This document shows positions 25,033-34,471 of a stretch of DNA of 64,000 nucleotides, one piece after another. Within the stretch, counting starts at the first letter, position 1. Each line of letters starts with the position of its first letter. The position numbers and the translations under genes are program-made. The DNA is from Paenibacillus radicis (ex Gao et al. 2016). GTDB taxonomy: Bacteria > Bacillota > Bacilli > Paenibacillales > Paenibacillaceae. Where the stretch lies: positions 1-64,000 of the forward strand of contig NZ_BMHY01000009.1 in NCBI RefSeq assembly GCF_014641555.1, read 5' to 3'. Under the pieces are notes generated by a model. That model was not told the origin of the DNA. It saw nothing but the letters and a program-made list of their open reading frames with translations, and searched no databases.

Positions 25033-25526
25033 TATCCGTTCCTCCATTTCACAGCCTGCTTGATTGCTCTCTTAATGCCCCCGTATCCGGTACACCGGCA
25101 TATGTTGCCAGAGAGCGCCTCTTCAATCTCATCCTCGTTGGGGTCGGGTGTATGCGACAACAACGCCTTTACCGTTATGACCATTCCCGGCGTGCAATAA
25201 CCGCATTGAAAGCCGCCCTCCTCCAGAAAAGCACGCTGAACAGGGTCAAGCTCTCCCTCTCCTTCCTGCGCAACGCCTTCAACCGTCGTAATATGCTTGC
25301 CTGCGCATTGATAAGCCATCGCCAGACAAGCGTTTATCGGTGCTCCGTCGACGAGAACGATACACGCTCCGCACCTACCGATCTCACAGGAGCGCTTGGG
25401 ACCGGTTAGTCCCAGCTCTTCCCGGAGAATGGCAAGCAGCCGCTTGGATGGCGCTACGTCAATCGTCATGTCTTGACCATTTACCATCAGATGCACAGCC
25501 GGTGCAGCATATTGATCCAGGCTCAT
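25029..25526 (-). CDS. pucE: Xanthine dehydrogenase, [2Fe-2S] subunit
   Basis: A 165-residue iron-sulphur subunit. The N-terminal plant-type ferredoxin domain has Cys in 'SCEIGRCGACIVLVDGAPI' and then 'NAC'; the C-terminal helical domain has 'GGFQCGYCTPGM' and 'GNICRCTGYGG'. These ligate the two [2Fe-2S] clusters that carry electrons from molybdenum to FAD. The ATG at 25526 has AAGGCGGTGA upstream; the frame is open 42 codons further but overlaps pucD. Together with PucD and PucC it forms a three-subunit xanthine/hypoxanthine dehydrogenase. Confidence 0.95.
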   Translation of the reverse strand: MSLDQYAAPAVHLMVNGQDMTIDVAPSKRLLAILREELGLTGPKRSCEIGRCGACIVLVDGAPINACLAMAYQCAGKHITTVEGVAQEGEGELDPVQRAFLEEGGFQCGYCTPGMVITVKALLSHTPDPNEDEIEEALSGNICRCTGYGGIKRAIKQAVKWRNGY

Positions 25527-25533
25527 CGCCGAG

Positions 25534-27828
25534 TCACCGCCTTTGCAAGAAAGATTCAATATCCTGTAATTGTAAAAGCTCCGGCTGTATGGGCAGCTTC
25601 GAGATCCGTACGCCGGTCGCAGCATGGACAGCTGATGCAATAGCCGGCGCAAGCGTAACGGAGCCTACCTCACCGATGCCCCTTGGACCGTACTGATCGA
25701 AATCCGGCAAATCCTCGATCGGCTCCACCTCAACCGTCCCGCGATGCTCCGCTATCGTAGGGACCAGATACGTATCCAGGTTTTTCGTCAAATACAATCC
25801 GTTCTCCATGACGGCCTCTTCGGTTAGCGTGAAACCAAGTGCCATACTGCTTCCGCCCTCGATCTGACCGAGAAAACCTTGCGGATTGATCACTGGACCT
25901 GCCGCCACGGCATGGTACTGATCCAGCAGCCGAACCCGCCCGGTCAGCCGGTTGACGCTGATTTTGACAGCGACTGCAGAGTACGTGTAGAGGAAATGCG
26001 CCCCTACGCGATCAACCGGCGAGGTTGGAAAGTGGAACCTCGTCGTACAGCTAATCCGCTCCTTGCTGTACATGGCAAGGTCTGCATAGGTGAGCAGCAG
26101 CATCTGCTCCTCCTGCTGCCAAATGCCGCCCTCCCCCAGCCTCAGCTTTGCCGCCGGCAATGCGAGAAGCCGGGACGCTGCCTCCAGCGCTTTCGCTTGA
26201 AACATAGGCCGTAAGTTTTGCAGCGACTTCCATAACATGCTCGTCGCCCGGGAAGCGGTTGTCGAGCCGCTGTCCGGCACGACGTCGGTATCGCCGATAA
26301 TCATGCGGATATCGCTTGCAGCGAAGCCGAATTGCTCAATCAGCATCTGCTCCAGCGAAGCGAGAAGTCCTTGCCCAAATTCCTCATAGCCAAACACGGC
26401 CTCAATCCGGCCGTCCGCTGCAAGCGTAAGCCGGCCTCCTGCAGGATCGGGTATGCCGACGCCAAGACCGGCGCCATGCATCGTGAATGCGGCGCCATAG
26501 CCTATGCTGATCCATGGCTCCTCGCTCGTTGTCGCAGAGAATGAGGAGCCCATCCCTGCGGACGCACGCTCTTGCCATAATCGGCTTGCTTGGAGCGCTT
26601 GCCATACTTGCTGAGCGCCTTCCGTCGCGGCTATCGGCTGTCCGAACGGACCGGCATCATCCGGCATTCTCATATTGCGCAGCCGCAGCATCCACGGATC
26701 GATGCCTAGCTTTTCGGCAAGCCGGTCTAATTGTCCCTCCAGGGCAAAAATCGCCTGGTTGCCGCCAAAGCCCCGAAACTCCCCTGACATGCCGTTATTC
26801 GTAAACACAGATACGCCATCTACCTTGATATGCTCGTAGCGGTAAGGACCAATTACATGCTCTACCGCAAATCTCAGCACTTCCGCGCCAAGCGTAGCGT
26901 ATGGACCGGTGTCTGCGATAATCGATACTTGATGAGCGATTAGCTTGCCGTTGCCGTCCACACCTGTCTTCATCGTAATTTTCATCGGATGACGCTTGAG
27001 TCCTGCTCTGACCGATTCCCAGCGGGAGTTGTGAATTTTCACCGGCCGGTTCGATGCAATGGCGAGCAGAGCGCCATAGGGCTGAACGTTTAGTTCGTCC
27101 TTGCCTCCGAAGGATCCGCCAATCGGACTGGAGACGATGCGAATATCGGCTTGCGGCATCGCCAAAATACGGGAAAGCTGCATCCGGTCCATAAACCCGT
27201 GCTGCGTCGGAGCGTAGACGTTTAATCGGCCGTCTTCGCCAAGCACGAACAAGCCGCCCTCCGTCTCCATGTACGTATGCATTTGCCGGGGTGTGCAGTA
27301 TGTCTCCTCAACGATATGCGCGCAGCATTCAAATCCTCGCTGGGCCTCGCCTGCACAATATGCCGAGCGATGCAGCACATTTCCTTGAGGATGCAGCTGC
27401 GGAGATTCTGGAGCAAGTGCACGTTCGGCATCGTCAACCACTTCCAGAACCTCGTAATCGACCTCAATAAGCTCCAGTGCCAGCGCTGCCAGCTCCGCCG
27501 TGTCAGCAGCAACTGCCGCAACAGCATCGCCGATATAGCGGACGATGTCCTCGCAAAAAACAGGCTGATCCGGGACCGCGATTCCAAACCGGTTCAATCC
27601 GGGCACATCTGCCGCTGTCAGAACGGCATGCACGCCGGCTAGTTCCTTCGCTCTTTCTGTGCGAATCGCTTTGATACGGGCATGTGGATGCGGGCTCCGC
27701 AGCACACGTCCATAGAGCATGCCTTCCGCCGAGAAATCGGTTAAATAAGCCATGCTGCCTGTAACCTTGCCGGGACCGTCAGGGCGGACTCGCCAACGTT
27801 TGCCGCTATTGCTTCGATTCAACAGCAT
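25534..27828 (-). CDS. pucD: Xanthine dehydrogenase, molybdenum-binding subunit
   Basis: A 764-residue molybdopterin subunit: 'GPGKVTGSMAYLTDF' start of the a/b hammerhead domain, 'GGSFGGKDELNVQPYGALLA', 'GEFRGFGGNQAIFALEGQL' (substrate-channel Arg) and the catalytic Glu in 'GPRGIGEVGSVTLAP'. It hydroxylates hypoxanthine to xanthine and xanthine to urate. Length fits B. subtilis PucD. It needs molybdenum cytosine or molybdopterin cofactor, whose maturation is probably helped by PucA and PucB encoded upstream. Confidence 0.95.
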   Translation of the reverse strand: MLLNRSNSGKRWRVRPDGPGKVTGSMAYLTDFSAEGMLYGRVLRSPHPHARIKAIRTERAKELAGVHAVLTAADVPGLNRFGIAVPDQPVFCEDIVRYIGDAVAAVAADTAELAALALELIEVDYEVLEVVDDAERALAPESPQLHPQGNVLHRSAYCAGEAQRGFECCAHIVEETYCTPRQMHTYMETEGGLFVLGEDGRLNVYAPTQHGFMDRMQLSRILAMPQADIRIVSSPIGGSFGGKDELNVQPYGALLAIASNRPVKIHNSRWESVRAGLKRHPMKITMKTGVDGNGKLIAHQVSIIADTGPYATLGAEVLRFAVEHVIGPYRYEHIKVDGVSVFTNNGMSGEFRGFGGNQAIFALEGQLDRLAEKLGIDPWMLRLRNMRMPDDAGPFGQPIAATEGAQQVWQALQASRLWQERASAGMGSSFSATTSEEPWISIGYGAAFTMHGAGLGVGIPDPAGGRLTLAADGRIEAVFGYEEFGQGLLASLEQMLIEQFGFAASDIRMIIGDTDVVPDSGSTTASRATSMLWKSLQNLRPMFQAKALEAASRLLALPAAKLRLGEGGIWQQEEQMLLLTYADLAMYSKERISCTTRFHFPTSPVDRVGAHFLYTYSAVAVKISVNRLTGRVRLLDQYHAVAAGPVINPQGFLGQIEGGSSMALGFTLTEEAVMENGLYLTKNLDTYLVPTIAEHRGTVEVEPIEDLPDFDQYGPRGIGEVGSVTLAPAIASAVHAATGVRISKLPIQPELLQLQDIESFLQRR

Positions 27829-27837
27829 CGCCTTCGC

Positions 27838-28746
27838 CTACCTTTCCTCTGTCAGCCGCTTCGCTGCCTTCCATAGCTCGGATACGATCAAATTCGCCGC
27901 CGTTCGCCTGCGATAATCCGCCGAGGCAAATGAATCTCCCTTCGGTTTGAATTCTGCCAGCAGCGATTGGTAAACGACAGCAAGCGATGGGCTGTTACTC
28001 GGGTTTTCCATTAGCAGCGCTTCTGTATGCTCCAGCCTTCGCGGCCTCGTTTGACCGCCTCCTGCCGCTATTCGGATGTCTCGCCAAATGCCGTCATCGC
28101 CAAGTTGCCCGTTAATTGCAACGGTCACGACGGAAGGCGTGAACGCCTCGCGCCGGCCTACTTTATGATAAGCGAGAATTCGCTTCGTTTGCGAAATTGA
28201 AGTTTGCCGCGGAAGCTGTATCCCTACGAGCAGCCTTTCCTTCCACGCGCTTTGCAGTTGTTCCGCCTCAAGCCACTCCGTCAGCGCCTGATCTGTGATC
28301 CCCTGTTCAGTCCGCCATTGCAGAACGGAGTTGCAGGCCAGCAGAGCAGGGAGTGCATCCCCAACGGCCGAGACGATATTTCCTCCTAATGTCGCCAAGT
28401 TGCGCACAGAAGGTGCCGCAATGTTGCGGACCGCTTCCGTTAGGAGCGGATGGGCGGTCTGGAGCCCAAGATGACTGCGGCAGCTCGTCAACGTCGTCAT
28501 CGGGCCAATTCGCCAATTGCCGTCTGCTTCATCATGGATGCCGTGAAGCTCGGCAATGCCGCTCAAATCAATCAAATATGCCGGGACCGGCGCAAGCCCC
28601 GACTCCCATTGCGTCCGAAGCAGCGTGCCGCCAGCAGTGTACGAGGCTGTCGCTCCCCACAGCCGCTTCATCTGCCAGGCCTCCTCCGCATGCTGCGGGT
28701 GTCGTACAAGCGGTTCTGCATGTAAGCTTTGCCTATTTGCACCCAT
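27838..28746 (-). CDS. pucC: Xanthine dehydrogenase, FAD-binding subunit
   Basis: A 302-residue FAD subunit of the CoxM/PucC family: 'YTAGGTLL' and 'VRNLATLGGNIVSAVGDALP' are the FAD pyrophosphate-binding motifs, and 'ADYRRRTAANLIVSELWKA' the C-terminal CO dehydrogenase flavoprotein domain. It passes electrons from the iron-sulphur subunit to NAD+ or another acceptor. Nine bases upstream of pucD, 40 after the permease NupQ, so part of the same transcript. Confidence 0.93.
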   Translation of the reverse strand: MGANRQSLHAEPLVRHPQHAEEAWQMKRLWGATASYTAGGTLLRTQWESGLAPVPAYLIDLSGIAELHGIHDEADGNWRIGPMTTLTSCRSHLGLQTAHPLLTEAVRNIAAPSVRNLATLGGNIVSAVGDALPALLACNSVLQWRTEQGITDQALTEWLEAEQLQSAWKERLLVGIQLPRQTSISQTKRILAYHKVGRREAFTPSVVTVAINGQLGDDGIWRDIRIAAGGGQTRPRRLEHTEALLMENPSNSPSLAVVYQSLLAEFKPKGDSFASADYRRRTAANLIVSELWKAAKRLTEER

Positions 28747-28786
28747 GGTTCTGCCCCTCCTCCCGGCTTCCAGAATTGACTAATCG

Positions 28787-29716
28787 CTAGAAACGCTGCT
28801 CCCGAATATAAGGACTTCCTAGCGCTTCAGGAGCTCCCGACGGTTTGTTGCGGTTGCGCCAGCCCAGAAACATAAGAACAAGAATCGTCACGATATAAGG
28901 AATCATTTTTAAAAAATAAGACGGGATATCGCTCCCAATTAACTGTATGCGGAAACCTAGCGTATCTAGCGCACCAAAGAAATAAGCGCAAAATAAAGCG
29001 CGGACCGGATTCCATCTTGCGAAGATAATAAGTGCGACCGCGATCCAGCCTCTGCCCGCCGTTAAGCCTTCGATCCAGGTTGGCGAGTATACAAGCAGCA
29101 TATCGGCGCCTGCCAGACCAATCAGCATGGAACCGGCGATGACATAGCTGTATCGCAGCGTCTGCACACGCAGCCCCATCACATCAGCTGTTGGCGGATT
29201 GTCGCCGATGGCCCGCAAATGCAAACCCCATGAAGTGCGATGAATATACAGATGCATGCCGATAACGAGCAGGAAGCTAAGCCATGTGAACAGATCAAGG
29301 TGAGCGAACATCGAGCCAACAACCGGAATCGGCTCCAGCCATGGCAGATCCAGCTTTGGGACGGCTCCCGTAACCGGCTGTCCTGCAATCGATTTACCCA
29401 AATAAGCGCTAAGCCCCGCCCCGAACAACGTCATGGCGAGTCCGCTGACAATCTGGTTTGCCCGAAGTGTCACGCATAGAAAGGCATGAATAACACCAAG
29501 AACAGCGCTGATGGCAAAGGTCGCTGCAATGGTTATACCCAGGCTTCCCGTATTCAAATAAGTGATGCAGGCGATAACGGCCCCCATCAGCATAAGCCCT
29601 TCTGCGCCAAGCTGAATGATGCCTGATCGCTCAATTAATATGCCGCCAAGCGTTGCGATGAGCAGCGGCGTGCCGGAGGAAACGGCGGCTACAAGCAATT
29701 GCGTAATAAGTTCCAT
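28787..29716 (-). CDS. nupQ: Nucleoside ABC transporter permease (NupQ-like)
   Basis: A 309-residue permease of the BPD_transp_2 type with about nine helices: 'GTPLLIATLGGILIERSGII' and 'LGAEGLMLMGAV' are the hallmark N-terminal segment, and 'FLCVTLRANQIVSGLAMTLF' the coupling region. It pairs with the NupP-like permease. Homologues in B. subtilis (NupNOPQ) take up guanosine and other nucleosides. The ATG at 29716 follows GAGGGG with ten bases; the longer frame lacks this. Confidence 0.92.
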   Translation of the reverse strand: MELITQLLVAAVSSGTPLLIATLGGILIERSGIIQLGAEGLMLMGAVIACITYLNTGSLGITIAATFAISAVLGVIHAFLCVTLRANQIVSGLAMTLFGAGLSAYLGKSIAGQPVTGAVPKLDLPWLEPIPVVGSMFAHLDLFTWLSFLLVIGMHLYIHRTSWGLHLRAIGDNPPTADVMGLRVQTLRYSYVIAGSMLIGLAGADMLLVYSPTWIEGLTAGRGWIAVALIIFARWNPVRALFCAYFFGALDTLGFRIQLIGSDIPSYFLKMIPYIVTILVLMFLGWRNRNKPSGAPEALGSPYIREQRF

Positions 29717-29732
29717 ACCGTTTGCGCCCCTC

Positions 29733-30848
29733 TCAACCGTTTCTCCGAATTCGGAATTTATACGCCATGCCGCCAGCAATGAGACAAAATAAAATCGCCC
29801 CTTGCATCATCGATGAAATCGAGGACGGCAGTCCAATCGTCTGCACGCTGTACCCGCCTACAATTAAGCCGCCGAATAAAAAGGACGAGACAATGAGCGC
29901 TAAGGGGTTCAACTTAGCCAGCCATGCCACGATGATGGCCGTGTATCCGTAGCCGGGCGATATGCCGTACATAAGCCGATGTGTAACTCCCGAAACCTCG
30001 CTCATTCCCGCCAAACCTGCCATCCCGCCGCTGATCAGCATGACTAGCAATATATGGCGGCTGATTCGAATGCCTGCATTTCTCGCCGCCTCCGGATTAG
30101 CCCCGATCAGCCGCAGTTCATAGCCCCAACGGGTGTAACGAATAAGAAAGGCATACAGCAAGACGCCCGCAATGGCGAATATCAAGCCATAGTGGAGCCG
30201 CGTGTCGCCCACAAGCGGCAAAGACTGCGCCTCTGTAAACATCGGACTGCCGGGAAAGTTCATCCCTTTCGGATCCTTCCAAGGGCCGAATACGAAATAA
30301 TTAAGCGCATGGATCGCCACATAATTGAGCATCAGCGAGGTAATCAGTTCATTGACTTGGAAATACGTCCTCGGGATCGCGGTCAACAACCCCCAAATTC
30401 CCCCGCCAATTATGCCGCAGAGGACCATCAAAGGAATGGTGAGATAGCCGGGCAAGCCGGGAAAATAGACCGTTACGGCCGTTGCCGCCATCGCGCCTGC
30501 AAGAAACTGGCCTTCGGCCCCGATGTTCCATACCGATATGCGGTAAGCAATCGCGACGCCGATGCCGCAAAGCAGCAGCGGAATCGATTTGACCAGCGTT
30601 TCGGTTAAACCAAACGAAGTGCCAAAGGCTCCGGTAATCATTTTCATATAAACGGTGACCGGATTCATGCCGTTTGCTCCGATAAAGATGCCGCATAATA
30701 CGAGAGCAAGCAAGACGGATAAAATCGTTATCCACCACGGACTGTCCTTTCTGGATGGGTCCAATTCGATACGGAAGGAGAACCGTCTAGATCCCGCCGT
30801 TTCCTCTGAACTGTTCGATAGCTTAGTCGCTGTCAGCGGTTCGCTCAT
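29733..30848 (-). CDS. nupP: Nucleoside ABC transporter permease (NupP-like)
   Basis: A 371-residue membrane permease with about ten helices. Typical segments are 'SIPLLLCGIGVAIAYRISVW', 'NIGAEGQFLAGAM' and 'VNELITSLMLNYVAIHALNY'. The N-terminus carries a soluble 30-residue stretch. It forms the heterodimeric channel with NupQ. Its ATG overlaps the nupO stop by 4 bases. The substrate is inferred from the operon as purine nucleosides or bases. Confidence 0.92.
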   Translation of the reverse strand: MSEPLTATKLSNSSEETAGSRRFSFRIELDPSRKDSPWWITILSVLLALVLCGIFIGANGMNPVTVYMKMITGAFGTSFGLTETLVKSIPLLLCGIGVAIAYRISVWNIGAEGQFLAGAMAATAVTVYFPGLPGYLTIPLMVLCGIIGGGIWGLLTAIPRTYFQVNELITSLMLNYVAIHALNYFVFGPWKDPKGMNFPGSPMFTEAQSLPLVGDTRLHYGLIFAIAGVLLYAFLIRYTRWGYELRLIGANPEAARNAGIRISRHILLVMLISGGMAGLAGMSEVSGVTHRLMYGISPGYGYTAIIVAWLAKLNPLALIVSSFLFGGLIVGGYSVQTIGLPSSISSMMQGAILFCLIAGGMAYKFRIRRNG

Positions 30849-32383
30849 ACGGCCTGCTCCTCTCCAGACTCCCGTAAACCAGCCATATACATGCCGATTT
30901 GTTCCCGGCTCGCTTCCCCTCTTGCCAGCTCTCCGACCATCTGTCCGTTGTAGATGACCAATATCCGGTCAGACAATTGCATCACCTCATCAAGGTCCTC
31001 TGAGATGAGCAGAACGCCTTTGCCTTCGCCGCGCATTCTCGCAAGCAATTGATGAACCCCCTCTGAGGCTCCGACATCCAGCCCCTGTGTTGGATGAACA
31101 GCGACCATCAGCAGCGGGTCCTGATGAATTTCTCTGGCAAACAGAAGCTTCTGCTGATTGCCGCCTGATAGCTGGCGCACCGGGGCATCGACGCTTGGCG
31201 TCTTGACATCGAACTGCTCGATAAGCGACTGCGTCCAAGCGCGATTGGCACTCGTCCGCAAGAAACCGAATCGCGATCTCTCTTTCGTCCGATACGTTTT
31301 GAACAATAAGTTGTCCACTGCCCCCAAGCTTCCAGCGAGCCCGCTCTTCATCCGGTTTTCAGGCACATGGGCAATGCCCGCTTCGATAGCGCCCCGGACG
31401 GAGCCGTTGTGCAGCTCCCCTCCGTTGAAGCGAATGCTTCCCTTACGCCACGCCCGAAGCCCGGTCAGCACTTCGGCGAGCTCTGACTGACCGTTGCCGG
31501 CTACGCCCGCCACACCGACGATTTCACCTTCATTCACTCGCAGCTCCAATTGGTTCAGCGCTTTTCTGCCGTGATCCGCATAGACATCCAGCTTCTCTAC
31601 AATTAGCAATGGCTTGCCGGGAGAATGGCTCTCCAGCGACTTCGCTACCGCCATTTCTTTGCCGACCATAAGCCGGGCCAATTCCCGCTCATTCGTATCG
31701 GCTTTATCAAGCGTATGCGTCAGCTTCCCTTTCCGCATAACCGAAATCCGGTCGGAGGAGGCCATAACCTCCTTAAGCTTGTGCGTCGTCAGAATGACCG
31801 TCTTTCCCTCCGCCTTCATCTGATACAACGTCTCGAAAAGCTGCTCAGCTTCGACTGGCGTAAGCACTGATGTCGGTTCATCCAAAATAATGAGATCAGC
31901 TCCGCGGTACAACGTCTTCACGATCTCGACGCGCTGCTGTTCACCTACGGATAGCTGCCAGATGGGACGGTTTACCGGAAAACCGAGGCCGAAATGACGG
32001 GCCAGCGCCTCCACTTCCTCCTGCTTGCGCTTTATCCAGTTCGGACCGCGCCAGAAGGAAGACGCTTCGCCCAGCACGATATTTTCGGCAGCCGTCATAT
32101 TCGGTACGAGCCGAAAGTTTTGAAACACCATGCCAATGCCTAGCTTCATCGCATCCTTGGGTGAACGAATGTGCACCGGCTTGCCATGCAAAACGATTTC
32201 CCCGCTCGTCGGCCGATAGACGCCGGACAGCATGCACATCATCGTGCTTTTCCCTACCCCATTCTCGCCTAACAGTGCGTGTATTTCGCCAGTCTTCGCA
32301 CGAAAGTCCACATGATCATTGGCGATGACCGGGCCAAATCGCTTGACAATTTGATTCATGACGACAGAATACATCTCGCTCAT
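30845..32383 (-). CDS. nupO: Nucleoside ABC transporter ATPase, double-domain (NupO-like)
   Basis: A 512-residue protein with two fused ABC domains, as in NupO, MglA and RbsA. First domain: Walker A 'GENGVGKSTMMCML', signature 'LSVGEQQRVEI', Walker B 'LIILDEPTSVLTP'. Second domain: degenerate 'AGVAGNGQSELAEVLTGL', signature 'LSGGNQQKLLFAREI' and 'MVAVHPTQGLDVGASEGV', so the second site lacks the usual Walker residues and is likely weak or inactive in hydrolysis. GGAGGAGG precedes the ATG. Confidence 0.94.
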   Translation of the reverse strand: MSEMYSVVMNQIVKRFGPVIANDHVDFRAKTGEIHALLGENGVGKSTMMCMLSGVYRPTSGEIVLHGKPVHIRSPKDAMKLGIGMVFQNFRLVPNMTAAENIVLGEASSFWRGPNWIKRKQEEVEALARHFGLGFPVNRPIWQLSVGEQQRVEIVKTLYRGADLIILDEPTSVLTPVEAEQLFETLYQMKAEGKTVILTTHKLKEVMASSDRISVMRKGKLTHTLDKADTNERELARLMVGKEMAVAKSLESHSPGKPLLIVEKLDVYADHGRKALNQLELRVNEGEIVGVAGVAGNGQSELAEVLTGLRAWRKGSIRFNGGELHNGSVRGAIEAGIAHVPENRMKSGLAGSLGAVDNLLFKTYRTKERSRFGFLRTSANRAWTQSLIEQFDVKTPSVDAPVRQLSGGNQQKLLFAREIHQDPLLMVAVHPTQGLDVGASEGVHQLLARMRGEGKGVLLISEDLDEVMQLSDRILVIYNGQMVGELARGEASREQIGMYMAGLRESGEEQAV

Positions 32384-32450
32384 TGTGGTTCCTCCTCCAG
32401 GATGCCTTCGCTCCCAAACTTGTCTGGACCTTGCGCTGTAGGCGAATAAA

Positions 32451-32482
32451 CCAACAAATCCCTTTGGTAAGGGATTTGTTGG
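32451..32482 (-). terminator. Stem-loop between bmp and nupO (attenuator)
   Basis: A perfect 14-base stem (32451-32464 with 32469-32482) and 4-base loop. In transcript direction it is followed by only a short T-run, so it probably lets part of the transcription continue. Such elements usually keep binding-protein levels above those of the transporter. Confidence 0.6.
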
Positions 32483-32497
32483 GGTATGCTACGATCA

Positions 32498-33637
32498 TCA
32501 GTTTTTCGGAATCGTTCCTTCCACACCCTTGACGAACCAATCCATAACCAAGATGTCTTCCAGCGTCATCGTTTTGCCTTCTTCTACTTTTACCGCGCCG
32601 GCAGCATCAGTAATCGGGCCGCTGAATACATTCAGCTCGCCATTCAGAACTTTGGCCTTCGCATCCTCAACCAGCTTCTTCACATCATCAGGGATGCTAG
32701 AACCAAGCGGAGCTAGACCGACCATTTCATCGGCTAGAGAGCCGGAATACTGCTCGCTTTTCCACGTACCGTCGATAACGGATTGTACAACCTTCGTATA
32801 ATATGGCCCCCAATTCCATGTCGGGTTGGTCAGATAGGCTTCGGGAGCATAACGGGTCATATCTGAATCGTTGCCGCCGGCCAATGCACCCCGCTCCGCC
32901 GCCGCTTGCAGCGTTGCAGGTGAATCCTGATAAGCGAGCAGCACATCCGCACCTTTATCCAGCAAGCTGATCGCGGCTTGACGTTCCGTCGTCGGGTCAT
33001 ACCAGGTGTTGCTCCAGACGACATTGACTTTCGCGTCCGGATTGACGCTTTGGATGCCAAGCGCAAATGCGTTTATGTTATAAATGACTTCCGGGATTGG
33101 AAACGCACCTACGTAGCCGATAATGTTGGACTTCGTCATTTTGCCTGCCGCAATCCCGCTTAAGTAACTGGCTTCATAGTTTTTGCCGAAATAATTGCCC
33201 ATATTGTCTGCCGTCTTGTAACCGGCTACGTGCATGAACTTGACCTTTGGAAATTTCTTCGCTACGTTCAGCGTTTGATCCATATAACCAAAGCTGGTTG
33301 TAAAAATGATATCGTGATTTTGCGCTAGCTCGGTAATAACCCGCTCCGCATCGGCACTTTCAGGTACGTTCTCGACCGTATCCGCTTTAATGCCAAGCTT
33401 CTCCTCCATATACTTCCTGCCGTTGTCATGCTCGAATGTCCAACCGCCGTCGCCCGGAGGCCCGATGTAAACAAATGCGACGCGCGGCAGCTTTGCCGGC
33501 TCATCCGTCGCAGCATCCGCAGGTTGACTCGAAGGCGCGTTTGTGGCGCTGCCTTTATTCGAATTGCTGGAACAGCCCGCCAATACGAGTACAAATACGA
33601 TGAATAATGCTAACCCTAATCGATTATTGAATTTCAT
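32498..33637 (-). CDS. nupN: BMP-family nucleoside-binding lipoprotein
   Basis: A 379-residue lipoprotein: lipobox 'LVLAGCSS', linker, then the BMP (PnrA-like) domain with 'AFVYIGPPGDGGWTFEHDNG', 'TSFGYMDQTLNVAKKFPKVK' and 'YLSGIAAGKMTKSNIIGYVG'. These are the conserved parts of purine-nucleoside receptors. It supplies the NupOPQ importer. First gene of the large operon that runs to add (about 14.5 kb). GGGAGG precedes the ATG, and a clear promoter with a dyad element lies upstream. Confidence 0.93.
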   Translation of the reverse strand: MKFNNRLGLALFIVFVLVLAGCSSNSNKGSATNAPSSQPADAATDEPAKLPRVAFVYIGPPGDGGWTFEHDNGRKYMEEKLGIKADTVENVPESADAERVITELAQNHDIIFTTSFGYMDQTLNVAKKFPKVKFMHVAGYKTADNMGNYFGKNYEASYLSGIAAGKMTKSNIIGYVGAFPIPEVIYNINAFALGIQSVNPDAKVNVVWSNTWYDPTTERQAAISLLDKGADVLLAYQDSPATLQAAAERGALAGGNDSDMTRYAPEAYLTNPTWNWGPYYTKVVQSVIDGTWKSEQYSGSLADEMVGLAPLGSSIPDDVKKLVEDAKAKVLNGELNVFSGPITDAAGAVKVEEGKTMTLEDILVMDWFVKGVEGTIPKN

Positions 33638-33694
33638 ACCGTTCCTCCCGACCCTCTATTTATTCACCATGATTGAAATCGATGATGTAGCTTC

Positions 33695-33737
33695 AATATA
33701 CTTACGCGTCATATCAACGTCAATATATATGACACGT
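33695..33737 (-). promoter_or_regulatory. Promoter and operator of the nup-puc operon
   Basis: On the minus strand TTGACG (33723-33718), a 17-base spacer and TATATT (33700-33695) form a strong sigma-A promoter 58 bases before bmp. An inverted repeat (ACGCGTCATAT at 33704-33714 and ATATGACACGT at 33727-33737, one mismatch) overlaps -35 and spacer, so a repressor or activator site is likely. It does not match the B. subtilis PucR-box wording I remember. Confidence 0.6.
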
Positions 33738-33832
33738 TAATTGGTCTGAAGCTCTAATGAGGGTCGGTTTCATTGTGCACGATGCACGAAACCTTTCTTT
33801 TTCTTGTTTTTTACGTTACATGAACATCACAT

Positions 33833-34471
33833 TCACTTATTGGAGCGATACCTTTCTATGGCTATCTGAAAATCTTTAAGATCATCGACATCCAGCAACA
33901 ACCCGCCTTCGCTTTCATTTCCGTCATAAGTGATCGCTTGTCCTCGGTATCCGTCTTGTCCGAACAGCTTCCGGGCTCCCGTGTCGCCTTCCAGTGCCGC
34001 CAAGGCCGGAAGCATCGACAAACGGAAAATAGCCGGAGGCATCAGCACCCCCTCTGATGAGGAGGCAGCATAATCCAGCTCCGGCCGCTCTTCAAGCGCC
34101 AATATTAAACGCCGCACCATCTCCGCCGTAACAAACGGCTGGTCGGCAAGCCCGACAAGCACCGCGTCCATCCGGCTGGATCGTGCGGCGTTTATGCCGC
34201 TCTTAATCGATTGGGACATCCCCTTCTCTGAATTGGTGCAGACGACAACACGCAGCTTCGCATGTCTGCCAACTGCGTCAGCCGTTTCTCTCAGCCAGCT
34301 CGGCAGCTCACCGGGACCAACAACGGCGATAACCTCTTCTATCTCGCTATCTAATAGAGTACGCAGACCCAGACTGCCAAGCGGCACGCCGGACTCCAGC
34401 TCCATGCCCAGCTTCGGCTTCCCCATTCTGCGGCTCTTGCCCGCCGCCAAATAAATGCCGCATACTCGCAC
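33833..34471 (-). CDS. pucB: MobA-like NTP transferase, molybdenum cofactor maturation
   Basis: A 212-residue protein of the MobA/MocA nucleotidyltransferase family. The N-terminal 'GIYLAAGKSRRMGKPKL' is the NTP-binding LAAGxSxRxG motif, and 'VLVGLADQPFVTAEMV' the metal-binding Asp region. MocA-type enzymes convert molybdopterin to the cytosine dinucleotide used by xanthine dehydrogenases. It starts at a GTG with AGGAGGAG eight bases upstream and overlaps the 3' end of pucA by 125 bases. Last gene of the pucR-side unit. Confidence 0.9.
   Translation of the reverse strand: MRVCGIYLAAGKSRRMGKPKLGMELESGVPLGSLGLRTLLDSEIEEVIAVVGPGELPSWLRETADAVGRHAKLRVVVCTNSEKGMSQSIKSGINAARSSRMDAVLVGLADQPFVTAEMVRRLILALEERPELDYAASSSEGVLMPPAIFRLSMLPALAALEGDTGARKLFGQDGYRGQAITYDGNESEGGLLLDVDDLKDFQIAIERYRSNK

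Noticed and set aside
33638..33832. Purine riboswitch before the nup-puc operon
   Set aside because: No three-way-junction core sequence is seen; the dyad over the promoter explains the region better.
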